This document shows positions 33,418 to 41,505 of a stretch of 64,000 nucleotides of DNA, piece after piece. This stretch comes from Terrabacter aerolatus (GTDB lineage Bacteria > Actinomycetota > Actinomycetes > Actinomycetales > Dermatophilaceae). The stretch is from NCBI RefSeq assembly GCF_007991735.1, contig NZ_BJYX01000001.1, positions 310,001 through 374,000 of the forward strand, given 5' to 3'. Position 1 is the stretch's first letter. Every line of letters starts with the position of its first letter. The position numbers were made by a program, and so were the translations under genes. Below the pieces are notes generated by a model. That model searched no databases and was not told the origin of the DNA. It worked only from the letters and a program-made list of their open reading frames with translations.

Positions 33418-33981
33418 ATGCCGCAGCCGCTGGGTCACGAGGACGCGGTCGCCTTGCGTGCGGCCGAGCTCACCTACCCGCAGGGCGTGCTCGAACCGGG
33501 CCTCGCACCACCCGGCTACCGGAGGCTCGACGTCTCCACCCGCCTGCGGCGCCGCGACCTCGATGCCGCGGCGCGCGACCTGTTCGGCTGGCGCGTGCAC
33601 GAGGGGGCGGGGCTACGCGCCCAGGCGTCCGATGCGGCCGACGTCCTCGACGCGGTCGTGCTCCTGCGTCTGGGTGTGGGTCGGTGGTCGCTGCGGATCC
33701 CGTGTCGCGTGGTCGAGGTCATCGACGAACCGAACCGTCGCGGCTTCGTCTACGGCACGCTGCCCGGCCACCCCGAGTCCGGCGAGGAGCGCTTCGTCCT
33801 CGACCGGGCTGCCGACGGCGCCCTGCGGTTCACCGTGACGGCAGTCTCGAGACCCGCGTCGTTCCTGGCCCGGCTCGGCGGGCCCGTCTCGCGGCTCGTC
33901 CAGAAGAGGATGGCGAGGCGCTACCTCGCGGCCCTCGACCGCGTGCCCGTGACGGCAACGCCTCCGACGCCGGTGGACTGA
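33418..33981 (+). CDS. DUF1990 family protein
   Basis: 187 residues. It matches the DUF1990 family: LTYPQGVLEPGLAPPGYRRL at residues about 19-38, and FVYGTLPGHPESGEERFVLD at about 107-126. The fold is predicted to be SRPBCC-like; the function is unknown. It lies 36 bp after cobIJ, possibly at the end of the same transcript. A GTATGCCG octamer covers its start codon. Confidence 0.82.
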   Translation: MPQPLGHEDAVALRAAELTYPQGVLEPGLAPPGYRRLDVSTRLRRRDLDAAARDLFGWRVHEGAGLRAQASDAADVLDAVVLLRLGVGRWSLRIPCRVVEVIDEPNRRGFVYGTLPGHPESGEERFVLDRAADGALRFTVTAVSRPASFLARLGGPVSRLVQKRMARRYLAALDRVPVTATPPTPVD

Positions 33982-33993
33982 CATCCTGAGCCC

Positions 33994-34284
33994 ATGGAGC
34001 TCGAGTTCAACGGTGACGTCTGGCAGTGGCGTGGCCCGGCGCCGTACTACTTCGTCACGGTGCCCGAGGACGAGTCGCAGGCGCTGCACGACGTGGCCCA
34101 CGTCAGCTACGGCTGGGGCATGATCCCCGTCACCGCTCGCATCGGCCGCACGGAGTGGACGACGTCCCTGTGGCCCAAGGACGGCGGCTACGTCGTGCCG
34201 CTCAAGCAGGCCGTCCGCCGGGCCGAGGACGTCGAGGAGGGCGACACCGTCGAGGTGGGGCTGGACGTCCGCGCCGATCCGTGA
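33994..34284 (+). CDS. DUF1905 domain protein
   Basis: 96 residues covering a whole DUF1905 domain: FNGDVWQWRGPAPYYFVTVP at the start, YGWGMIPVTARIGRTEWTTS in the middle, and GGYVVPLKQAVRRAEDVEEG at the end. The family is a small beta-barrel of unknown role. It follows DUF1990 by 12 bp. Confidence 0.85.
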   Translation: MELEFNGDVWQWRGPAPYYFVTVPEDESQALHDVAHVSYGWGMIPVTARIGRTEWTTSLWPKDGGYVVPLKQAVRRAEDVEEGDTVEVGLDVRADP

Positions 34285-34302
34285 CGCGGCATGCTGGATG
34301 CC

Positions 34303-34749
34303 ATGGATGACACCACCCACGACGAGACCCGACCGGGCATCGACGCGCCGGCGGACGACGCCTTCACCGACCACTTCACGAGCCCCGTCTACGACGACCC
34401 TGCGGGCGAGTTCGCACCCTTCGGCACGGACGAGGGCGCGGACCTGCTCGCCGAGTGGGCCGCACGCCGCGACGAGCTCGAGGCGACGACGACCGTCCGC
34501 GACCTGCTCGCCGACGGTTTCGACGAGCCGTCCGACGTCGACGGCATGTTCGCCGGGCTCGACGACGAGGACGGCGTCGACGCGGCCACGATCGTCGTCG
34601 CGGCCGGCTTCACGCTGCTGCGCCTCACCGGGCAGATCGACGACGAGGGACGCGCCATGGTGCTGCGCGCGCTGGCAGCGCTCGAGTCCTTCTACGGCGA
34701 GCAGCCCGAGCTGAGTCGGATGCGCGACGACCTCGAGGCCTTCGTCTGA
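34303..34749 (+). CDS. Acidic hypothetical protein
   Basis: 148 residues from the ATG at 34303; an in-frame ATG at 34291 would add four. The protein is strongly acidic (Asp/Glu-rich N-terminal half), with a hydrophobic patch (AATIVVAAGFTLLRLTG) that could be a helix in a small globular domain. I do not recognise a family. It is the last of three small genes after cobIJ and ends at a bidirectional terminator. Confidence 0.6.
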   Translation: MDDTTHDETRPGIDAPADDAFTDHFTSPVYDDPAGEFAPFGTDEGADLLAEWAARRDELEATTTVRDLLADGFDEPSDVDGMFAGLDDEDGVDAATIVVAAGFTLLRLTGQIDDEGRAMVLRALAALESFYGEQPELSRMRDDLEAFV

Positions 34750-34760
34750 CGCCGGCTCCG

Positions 34761-34780
34761 GCGGGTCGTCTCAGACCCGC
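34761..34780. terminator. Short bidirectional terminator hairpin
   Basis: GCGGGTC-gtctca-GACCCGC, a seven-base-pair stem between convergent genes. The loop contains the stop of the minus-strand ferredoxin gene. Confidence 0.5.
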
Positions 34781-35178
34781 GTCCACGTGAGCGAGAGCCC
34801 ACTCGGGGCGAAGACGCGGTCGTCGAGCTCCGACGGGAGGGGCGCCACGCCGGGACCACCCTCCGTGACCCACCCGGTGACGGCGTCGACGGACGCGTCG
34901 TCGAGCACGCCACGCACCCACACGGGCCGCCCTCCGGCCTGCCTCCCCTCGGTCGACGGCGTCACGACGACGACGTTGGACTCCTCGCACGCGAGCAGGC
35001 AGGCGCTCCTCAGCACGCGCGCGCTGCCCCGGGTGCCGGCCTGCAGGCGGTCCAGGAGGCCGTCATGGTCGACCCCGGGGTGCTTGCGCTCCGTGCCACA
35101 ACAGCAGTCACGGCACGCCCGCACGATGCACGTGCGCGCGGAACCGCTGTCAGCAGAGGCGTTCCCGTGCGCCGTCAC
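34771..35178 (-). CDS. (2Fe-2S) ferredoxin-like protein, cobalt-locus type
   Basis: 135 residues from a GTG that overlaps the cbtA stop (GTGA). A Cys-rich thioredoxin-fold ferredoxin signature is present: CRDCCCGTERKHPGVDH near residues 21-37 and ACLLACEESNVVVV near 57-70. These (2Fe-2S) ferredoxin-domain proteins are often found beside cobalt transport and cobalamin genes. The C-terminal part (VDAVTGWVTEGGPG) is less conserved. Its role with CbtAB is inferred from operon order. Confidence 0.8.
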   Translation of the reverse strand: MTAHGNASADSGSARTCIVRACRDCCCGTERKHPGVDHDGLLDRLQAGTRGSARVLRSACLLACEESNVVVVTPSTEGRQAGGRPVWVRGVLDDASVDAVTGWVTEGGPGVAPLPSELDDRVFAPSGLSLTWTRV

Positions 35179-35948
35179 GACGCGACGGGACGGAGGGCCC
35201 GCGAGCGTGCGGCGATCCGCTCCATCAGCAGCCCGAAGGCCAGACCCAGCGCGAGCCACATCGTGGCGAGCTGCGCCAGCGACGCGAGCCGGAAGTCCCA
35301 GACGAGGTCGGCCGGCACGTCGGCAGGCACCTGGTCAGGGCTCCCCGGCACGAGGAGGAGGACGAGCGCGAGGAGCACGACGACGGCCGCGACGTCGAGG
35401 GCCCACCGCGTCGAGGCCACGACGCCACGAAGGGCGAGGCGGCGGTCCATCGTCGGCACGACGACCGCGACGGCCACGCCGAGGAGGAGCACGACGGCAT
35501 ACAGCATCGTGCGCCTCCCGACGGTCGACGGGTCACCGACTGCAGGCGGGTTCGACGGGATCTTCAGCGCTGGAAGGAGACTCACGGCCGCGAAGCCGAT
35601 CGCTGCGAGCACCATGGAGCGACCGAAGTCGCCGCGGCCGGGCAGCCGCTCGCGCACCCGGGCGAAGACGACCGCGAAGATGACCCCGACGGCGATCCCC
35701 ACGACGACCGAGGTGACGGCTCCCCCGACGACCTGGGCCGTGCGCGAGACGAGTGGCTCACCGCCCCCGTGGGCGGCGAATCCCGGTGGCGCTGCTTGAC
35801 CTCCGTGCATCGAGCGGAGGTCCTCGATGACGAGCGCCCGTCGGATGACGGGCTCGACGACGAGCCAGATCATGACCGCGGCCGCGAGGCCCGCGAGCAT
35901 GCCGGCCAGGACCCCGCGCCGCAGCACGGAGCCGAAGCTCAGGCCCAC
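35175..35948 (-). CDS. cbtA: CbtA family cobalt transporter subunit
   Basis: 257 residues with about five transmembrane helices. The first helix region reads RRGVLAGMLAGLAAAVMIWL, a His-containing loop MHGGQ lies near residue 47, and the conserved LPALKIPSNPPAVGDPSTVG comes in the middle. This matches CbtA, a predicted cobalt uptake subunit found with B12 riboswitches. It follows cbtB by one base and precedes the ferredoxin. Confidence 0.9.
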   Translation of the reverse strand: MGLSFGSVLRRGVLAGMLAGLAAAVMIWLVVEPVIRRALVIEDLRSMHGGQAAPPGFAAHGGGEPLVSRTAQVVGGAVTSVVVGIAVGVIFAVVFARVRERLPGRGDFGRSMVLAAIGFAAVSLLPALKIPSNPPAVGDPSTVGRRTMLYAVVLLLGVAVAVVVPTMDRRLALRGVVASTRWALDVAAVVVLLALVLLLVPGSPDQVPADVPADLVWDFRLASLAQLATMWLALGLAFGLLMERIAARSRALRPVAS

Positions 35949-35949
35949 C

Positions 35950-36156
35950 TCAGTGGCAGGGGACGCCGAGGGCGTGACGCGCGTCGTGCGTCAGCTCGTG
36001 GAGCATCTGCGCGGCGGGGGCGCTCAGCAGCGCCCCGTTCTCCTGCGATACGAAGTAGAGCGCGAAGACCGCGAACGCGAGCAGGGCCCACGCCCAGACG
36101 GGGACGCTGACGGCGGTGTCGGACGGGACGGCGGAAGCCGATGCAACTGTGGTCAT
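35950..36156 (-). CDS. cbtB: CbtB cobalt transporter subunit
   Basis: 68 residues from the ATG at 36156. One transmembrane helix (VPVWAWALLAFAVFALYFV) is followed by the His-rich tail LHELTHDARHALGVPCH typical of CbtB, likely metal-binding. It is the first gene after a cobalamin riboswitch, so cobalt import should fall when B12 is abundant. Confidence 0.9.
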   Translation of the reverse strand: MTTVASASAVPSDTAVSVPVWAWALLAFAVFALYFVSQENGALLSAPAAQMLHELTHDARHALGVPCH

Positions 36157-36199
36157 GGCGAAGTGACCCTTTCTTTCCATGCCTCGTGGACAGATCATC

Positions 36200-36390
36200 G
36201 CCGCAGCCGGTCTCCTGGCTTCCAGATCGTCACGCCTCCCCAGCCTTCCCGGCGACTTCGCGTCGACGACGTGTCGACCCGCGGTTGCCAGTGGCGAACG
36301 ATGGGGACTTGCTCCCTGGTCACAGTGGCGAGGACCACGTCGGAATCACACCGACTTCCCGTGCACTGCGGCACTCGCATCCTGACACAG
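36200..36390 (-). promoter_or_regulatory. Cobalamin riboswitch controlling cbtB-cbtA-ferredoxin
   Basis: On the minus strand the order is GGGAAGTCGGTGTGATTCCG, ACGTGGTCCTCGCCACTGTG (B12 box), then GGAAGCCAGGAGACCGGC near the gene. It lies between cobM and cbtB. It is in the same strand sense as cobL-cobM, so it may also act as an internal attenuator after cobM. Ends are approximate. Confidence 0.93.
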
Positions 36391-36415
36391 GCCTGCCGGA
36401 CACGCCACGGGGACC

Positions 36416-37189
36416 CTAGGCGCCGGGCGTGTTCCGCCTGCTTCGAGTGATCCGGGTGCCGTAGAGGTGCGACTCGACGAAGTCGTCGGACTCGCGGGCC
36501 GCCAGCGCGTGGCCGACGAGGATGACCGCGGCCTGGCGCAGTCCCGCAGCCTCGACCTGGTCGGCGATGTCGGCGAGCGTCCCGCGGAGGACGAGCTGGT
36601 CGGGCTGCTCGGCGTTCGCGACGACGACCACGGGGCAGTCATCGCCGTAGTGGACGACGAGCGAAGCCATCAGCTCACGCGTGCGGCGGATCGCGAGGTG
36701 CAGCACGAGCGTGGCCCCGGACCGCGCGAAGTGGTCGAGCGACTCGCTCTCGGGCATCTGCGTCGAGTCGCGGTGCGCCCGGGTGAGGACGACCGACTGC
36801 GCGACCTCGGGCACCGTCAGCTCCCGGCCGACGAGGGCGGCGGCCGCGGCGTAGGCGGGCACGCCCGGTGTGACGTCCCACGGCACTCCGGCCCGGTCGA
36901 GCCGTCGGGTCTGCTCGGCGATGGCGGAGTAGAGCGAGGGATCGCCGGAGCACAGCCGCGCGACGTCGTTGCCCGCCTCGTGGGCGCGGACGCAGTGCTC
37001 GGTGATGGCATCGAGGTCGAGGTGCTGGGTGTCGACGAGCTCGGCCCCCTCACGGCAGTGGGAGAGCACCTCGGCCCCGATGTACGTGCCGGCATAGAGG
37101 CAGACCTGCGCCTCGCCGACGAGCCGCACCGCGCGCAGCGTCAGCAGGTCTGCCGCGCCGGGGCCGGCACCGATGAAGTGGACCGTCAT
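36416..37189 (-). CDS. cobM: Precorrin-4 C11-methyltransferase
   Basis: 257 residues. A tetrapyrrole methylase: VHFIGAGPGAADLLTLRAVR at residues 3-22, LCSGDPSLYSAIAEQ near residue 80 and TPGVPAYAAAAALVG near 107. It uses SAM to methylate C11 of precorrin-4. The ATG overlaps the cobL stop (ATGA), so it is coupled to cobL. Confidence 0.95.
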   Translation of the reverse strand: MTVHFIGAGPGAADLLTLRAVRLVGEAQVCLYAGTYIGAEVLSHCREGAELVDTQHLDLDAITEHCVRAHEAGNDVARLCSGDPSLYSAIAEQTRRLDRAGVPWDVTPGVPAYAAAAALVGRELTVPEVAQSVVLTRAHRDSTQMPESESLDHFARSGATLVLHLAIRRTRELMASLVVHYGDDCPVVVVANAEQPDQLVLRGTLADIADQVEAAGLRQAAVILVGHALAARESDDFVESHLYGTRITRSRRNTPGA

Positions 37190-38475
37190 ACGTGCGTCTC
37201 CGAACTCGAACTCGTCTGTGTCACAGGCTTCTCCACCGACCATTGCACGATGGCTCGGGCAGGCTTCCAGCCGTGGAGCGAGCCGATGGTGTCGAGGTCC
37301 TCGACGGCGAGGCGGCTCATCGAACCGCCGAGGCGTCCACGCGCCTCGTGGAGCAGGACCTCGGTCTCGACGGTGACGCCGTGCACGACGAGCCGCCCGC
37401 CGGGACGGAGTGCCGACCAGCAGGCGTCGATGAGCTCGGCGCCGGCGCCTCCGCCGATGAAGACGGCATCGGGCCGCGGCAGTGACCCCACGGCGTCGAG
37501 CGACGACGCCTCGACGACCTCGAGGCCCGGCACCCCCAGGGCCCTGGCGTTCCGGTGGATCCTCGCGGCCCGCTCGGGGTCGCGCTCGACCGAGTGCACC
37601 TCGTTGCGCGGGTGCTGCCGAGCGAACTCGATCCCGACCGACCCGGCCCCGGCGCCGAGGTCCCACATCACGTCACCCGGCTGGGGCGCCAGATGAGCCA
37701 GGGCTGCCGCCCGCACGATGCGCTTGGTCAGCTGCCCGTCGTTTTCGTATGCCGTGTCGCCCAGTCCCGGCACGAGCGACCTCGCGCTGCGGTCGGGGGG
37801 CGACGCACACTCGATGCAGACGAGGTGCAGCCGGGGAGCGGGACGCCCGTCCCACGATGCGGCCAACCCGTCGGTGCGCGACTCGACCGGGGTGCCGAGG
37901 TCACCGAGCACGGTGAGGCGGCTGGCGGCATACCCCTCGTCGACGAGCAGGGAGGCGATGCGGGTGGGGGCGTCGTCGCCAGAGGTGAGCACGACGATCC
38001 GGGCGCGAGGCGCCAGGTCGCGGCGCAGGCGGTCGACGTCCCGCCCCACGAGGGTGACGACGTCGGACCCCTCGGCCGACCACCCCATGCGGGCTCGGGC
38101 CAGCGCGACGGAGGAGACGGCCGGGTGCACGCGCACGGCGTCGGCTCCGAGCTCGCGGACCAGCGTCGTGCCGATGCCCGACACGAGGGGGTCGCCGCTC
38201 GCCAGCACCACGAGCCGACCGGCGCCGACCTCCTCGAGAAGAGTCCGGAGCCGGGGCAGCAACGGGGACGGCCACGGCACGAGTAGCTGCCCCGGCCGGC
38301 GCTCGATCATCGCGAGATGACGTTCCCCGCCGATGACCACGTCGGCCTCCTCCACGAGCCGAAGGGTCTCGGGTCCGAGCGAGGGGAGCCCGCACGCGCC
38401 CACGCCGACCACGTCGACGCCCTCGGGGCGCGATGCCCCGTCCGTCGCGCCGCTGCCGTCCGCCTGTCCCGTCAT
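37186..38475 (-). CDS. cobL: Precorrin-6Y C5,15-methyltransferase (decarboxylating)
   Basis: 429 residues from the ATG at 38475; a GTG two codons earlier is possible. The N-terminal CbiE-like half starts VDVVGVGACGLPSLGPETLR and holds VVLASGDPLVSGIGTTLV. The C-terminal CbiT-like half has a SAM motif, MWDLGAGAGSVGIEFARQ, near residue 270 and AVFIGGGAGAELID. The fused CobL form is standard in the aerobic pathway. First gene of cobL-cobM. Confidence 0.95.
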   Translation of the reverse strand: MTGQADGSGATDGASRPEGVDVVGVGACGLPSLGPETLRLVEEADVVIGGERHLAMIERRPGQLLVPWPSPLLPRLRTLLEEVGAGRLVVLASGDPLVSGIGTTLVRELGADAVRVHPAVSSVALARARMGWSAEGSDVVTLVGRDVDRLRRDLAPRARIVVLTSGDDAPTRIASLLVDEGYAASRLTVLGDLGTPVESRTDGLAASWDGRPAPRLHLVCIECASPPDRSARSLVPGLGDTAYENDGQLTKRIVRAAALAHLAPQPGDVMWDLGAGAGSVGIEFARQHPRNEVHSVERDPERAARIHRNARALGVPGLEVVEASSLDAVGSLPRPDAVFIGGGAGAELIDACWSALRPGGRLVVHGVTVETEVLLHEARGRLGGSMSRLAVEDLDTIGSLHGWKPARAIVQWSVEKPVTQTSSSSETHV

Positions 38476-38647
38476 CACCACGACGGTGACCCTAACCGGG
38501 CGACGGCTGGCACCCCCCGCCGGACGGTCGACGGAACTGGTCGTCCCATTCCGCACCCAAGCCTGCGGCCGTGCCCCATGATGGGCTCCGGGCCGGGCAC
38601 GGGGCAGGCCCGATGACAGATCTCCCGGGGGGACGGGACCAGGCAGC

Positions 38648-39430
38648 ATGCACAGGAACTGGTGGACCACGGCTGCGCGATCACGGCGCGCACCGCACTT
38701 CGACGCGTCCACGGCGCGACTTCGCGCCGACGTGCCGTCCGTGCTGGCGCTGGCTGACCTCCATCTCGGGGATGCGACGACGATCGACGCCGCGCAGCGC
38801 GAATCTCTCTCTGACGCAGGGATTCTCGTCGACGGACGACCTCATCTGGGACTGCGCGCCGGCCTGGAGGCGGTTGCCGACCCCTACGCCAGGCTGGAGA
38901 TCTCGACGGGAAACCAGAGCTCGCCCAGGTTGCACCACGGCTGGGTCGACCGCACGAGCGCGCTCGTCGTCGACCAGGGAGACGAGGGGGCCGACCTCGT
39001 CGAGGTCGACATCGCGTTCCTCCCGGCGACGATCGCGCACCTGACGATGCTCCAGCCGCGTCCGCGCCTGCACGGACGCGGCGGGGTCGTCGACCTCGTC
39101 GGCGTGGGTGCCCTCCTGAGCCCGGCCGCCCCGTTCGGCGCCGCGTCCGCGGCAGACCTGGCGGCGGCTGCTGCCCCGTGGCCGGAGGTGGCCGAGTGTC
39201 TCCGGACGGCCGCGTGGCGCCTGAGTGCCGTCGACGTAGCGGACAGCCGGACGGGAAGCACCGCGACCGCCCAGGTCGTCTGGGTCGACACTCCCGCCGG
39301 GGTGCTCCGGGTCGACGACGAGCCGGACGGCGCGATCCTGACCGGCACCACGACGGGCAGCATCTGGCAGAGCCTCGTGCACGCCCTGCCCGTCGACCCG
39401 GTCCCTCCCCCGGTGCGACCCTCCGCCTGA
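38648..39430 (+). CDS. Putative EspG-like type VII secretion accessory protein (copy 1)
   Basis: 260 residues with no membrane segment. The pattern of a central GILVDGRPHLGLRAGLEAVA, then DPYARLEI, HHGWVDRTSALVV and IAFLPATIAHLTMLQPRPRL resembles EspG-type chaperones of ESX systems, which bind WXG-family substrates. The gene at 41502 is a paralogue with the same landmarks. The assignment is based on pattern only, with moderate certainty. It is the first of a five-gene block that interrupts the cobalamin region, 81 bp before a WXG-type gene. Confidence 0.45.
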   Translation: MHRNWWTTAARSRRAPHFDASTARLRADVPSVLALADLHLGDATTIDAAQRESLSDAGILVDGRPHLGLRAGLEAVADPYARLEISTGNQSSPRLHHGWVDRTSALVVDQGDEGADLVEVDIAFLPATIAHLTMLQPRPRLHGRGGVVDLVGVGALLSPAAPFGAASAADLAAAAAPWPEVAECLRTAAWRLSAVDVADSRTGSTATAQVVWVDTPAGVLRVDDEPDGAILTGTTTGSIWQSLVHALPVDPVPPPVRPSA

Positions 39431-39436
39431 GGCGAC

Positions 39437-39450
39437 GGGGAGCGCTCCCC
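39437..39450. promoter_or_regulatory. Perfect 14-bp palindrome before the WXG gene
   Basis: GGGGAGCGCTCCCC, extending imperfectly on both sides (GCGA / TCGC). It lies 6 bp after the EspG-like stop and about 60 bp before the WXG gene. It could be a terminator for the first gene or an operator for the second. There is no U-tract. Confidence 0.5.
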
Positions 39451-39511
39451 ATCGCGGAGACGTGCCTGCCTCCGTAGGCTCTGCAGCGCCGACCAGACGA
39501 CAGGGGGAGCG

Positions 39512-40558
39512 ATGGCCATCTATCGCAAGGGCGCCGACCCGGACGCGCTCGACCGGTCCGCGGAGCTGCTCGCCGGCTACGCGCGTGAGGCGGCCGCGTC
39601 GCGACAGGCGGTCACCGGCGTCCTCGGCTCCCTCAAGGGCAACTGGGGCGGCGAGAACCTCCAGTCACTGATCTCCCAGTGGCCGGCCCTGGAGGCCCAG
39701 ATCGACACCTTCGGCACCGAGCTGGGGCGGCTCGGCGACCGGCTCTCCCGCAACGCGCAGGCCCAGCGAGGCGCCAGCGGCGACGGCGGGGCGATCTCCT
39801 CGGCCGCCTTCCTGACCGCGTCGATGCCCACGAGCGGTCCGGGCGGCGGCGGCAAGGCCGGGGACTCGTTCTGGGACTCGCTGCTCAAGCAGTCCAACCT
39901 CGCCCCCGACGACTCCGCCTCGTTCCTCGCCTGGCCGGGCCTCATCACGGCCAACACGATGTTCGGCACCAGCGCCCTCGCGTCCTACCTGCAACGCAAC
40001 CAGTTCGGGCGGTGGCAGCCGCGGGGCTACCTGGCCAACGGACGCTACGGGTACCTCCCACGTCCCACCGGCCGCTGGGCATCCGCGTGGTCGATGAACC
40101 AGGCCCGCAACTGGCAGGCCAACCCCTACCGCGCAACCACGGTGGCGAGGTGGGGCACGGCGTCGAAGTGGGCCGGCCGGGCCGGCACGGTGACATCGTT
40201 CGCGACGTCGGCGTTCGGCCAGTGGAACAAGGACTCGTCCGACCCGACGATGGGAACGACCGAGCGGGTCACCCGGTCGGCCACGGCGGGTGCGGTCACG
40301 GCCGCCGGCTCGTGGGCCGGGGCCTGGGCCGGAGCGCAGGGAGGCGCCCTCATCGGCGCGGCCGTCGGCGGTCCCGTCGGCGCCGTCATCGGCGGGGCCA
40401 TCGGTGGCTTCGTCGGCGGCGGCCTCGGCGGCGTCGTCGGAGGCTGGGTGAGCGACCAGGTGGTCGGTCCGGTCGGGGACGCCGCCGCGTGGGCGGGCGA
40501 CAAGATCGGCGACGGCTTCAAGGCCGCCGGCAGCTTCATCGGCGGGCTGTTCGACTGA
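39512..40558 (+). CDS. WXG100-like candidate type VII substrate with C-terminal glycine zipper
   Basis: 348 residues. The first 90 or so are helical with a W-x-G turn (LKGNWGGENLQ, Trp about residue 45) between two helices, as in WXG100/LXG proteins exported by type VII systems. The middle (residues about 95-230) is rich in Trp, Tyr and Arg (QFGRWQPRGYLANGRYGYLP). Residues about 265-320 form a long Gly/Ala/Val glycine zipper (GALIGAAVGGPVGAVIGGAI) able to insert in membranes. This layout fits an exported membrane-active protein or toxin. No immunity gene is obvious, unless the next small membrane protein is one. GGGGGAG precedes the ATG. Confidence 0.65.
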   Translation: MAIYRKGADPDALDRSAELLAGYAREAAASRQAVTGVLGSLKGNWGGENLQSLISQWPALEAQIDTFGTELGRLGDRLSRNAQAQRGASGDGGAISSAAFLTASMPTSGPGGGGKAGDSFWDSLLKQSNLAPDDSASFLAWPGLITANTMFGTSALASYLQRNQFGRWQPRGYLANGRYGYLPRPTGRWASAWSMNQARNWQANPYRATTVARWGTASKWAGRAGTVTSFATSAFGQWNKDSSDPTMGTTERVTRSATAGAVTAAGSWAGAWAGAQGGALIGAAVGGPVGAVIGGAIGGFVGGGLGGVVGGWVSDQVVGPVGDAAAWAGDKIGDGFKAAGSFIGGLFD

Positions 40559-40633
40559 TGAGCCACCCCTTTCTCCCCCGCGCATCGCGCCGTTCCCGCC
40601 GACGGGCCGGCACCGGCCGGCGTGGGTAGAGTC

Positions 40634-41017
40634 GTGGCCGTGTCCGTCCTCCTCGTCGTCGTCGCCGTCGCCCTGCTCGGTTTCGTCGTCTGGTCGCGCC
40701 TGGGCCGCAGCGAGGGCGCACGCTGGTGGGTGGGTGACCGCTTCCAGGAGTCGGCGATCCTCTTCTGGCTGCCGGGGATCGCCCTCGTGCTGGGCGCGAC
40801 GGCAGGACTCCGGGGCTACGACGACGGCGCCCACCAGGGAGCCCTGGCCTTCGTCCCGCTCCTGCTCGTCGGCCTCGTCGTCAGCCTCTGGGGAGGCCTC
40901 TTCCTCCCGGCGCCGCGCTGGTACGTGCCGCGGTGGTCGCGGGAGGCGCGGGCGCCGCACCTGCAGGTCCGCATCATCGGCGACCGCCGTCGGTCCGACC
41001 GCAAGAAGCGGCGATGA
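40634..41017 (+). CDS. Small membrane protein, candidate partner of the WXG protein
   Basis: 127 residues from a GTG (a GTG at 40640 is also possible). Three hydrophobic helices: residues about 3-22, 43-60 and 71-92. The C-terminus is basic (RSDRKKRR). A TAGAGT hexamer lies directly upstream, so a leaderless transcript starting at the GTG is likely. No family is recognised. Its position right after a glycine-zipper protein makes an immunity or secretion role possible. The stop overlaps the next start (ATGA). Confidence 0.6.
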   Translation: MAVSVLLVVVAVALLGFVVWSRLGRSEGARWWVGDRFQESAILFWLPGIALVLGATAGLRGYDDGAHQGALAFVPLLLVGLVVSLWGGLFLPAPRWYVPRWSREARAPHLQVRIIGDRRRSDRKKRR

Positions 41018-41505
41018 GCCTCCCCCTCCCCGGTGACCCTCGTCGCGAGGTCGTCGCCGACGGAGCCGTCACGCTGCTCGTGCCCGACGCGTGGGAGACC
41101 GTCCACCACCCGCACGGCGGGGTCGAGCTCGTCGTCGTCGAACCGGAGCAGGAGGGCCTCTTCCGGGCCAACCTCGTGCTCACGGTCACGCCGGTCGAGA
41201 TGTCGCTGCGCGACTGGCAGGTCGGCACCGAGTCCTACCTCGCCGCACACCTCGCCGACTACGTCCCCCTCGACGCCGAGCGCCTCGCCGTGGGTGGTCT
41301 GCCCGGACTGAGACGGCTCGCGACGTATGCCACGGACGACAACCGGTCGGTCACCGTGGAGCAGCGGGCCACCGTCGTCGACGGCAGGGGCGTGACCCTC
41401 ACCGCGACGACGAGCACCCTCGCCTGGGCCGCGCAGGGCGAGCTGCTCGCTCACGTCTTCGGCAGCCTCGTCGTCGACCCCGCCGCCGGGAGGGGGTCCG
41501 CGTGA
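41014..41505 (+). CDS. LpqN/Mog1-PsbP-like type VII-associated protein
   Basis: 163 residues. The arrangement VTLLVPDAWETV, then FRANLVLTVTPVEMSLRDW, ERLAVGGLPGLRRL and VEQRATVVDGRGVTLTATTS resembles the LpqN/DcrB (Mog1/PsbP-like) fold found near ESX genes. There is no signal peptide, so it is cytoplasmic here. Coupled on both sides by ATGA and GTGA overlaps. Confidence 0.55.
   Translation: MSLPLPGDPRREVVADGAVTLLVPDAWETVHHPHGGVELVVVEPEQEGLFRANLVLTVTPVEMSLRDWQVGTESYLAAHLADYVPLDAERLAVGGLPGLRRLATYATDDNRSVTVEQRATVVDGRGVTLTATTSTLAWAAQGELLAHVFGSLVVDPAAGRGSA

Noticed and set aside
38476-38647. Extended N-terminus of CobL (to 38712)
   Set aside because: The upstream codons lack CobL similarity and overlap the start region of the divergent EspG-like gene; the ATG at 38475 fits family length.
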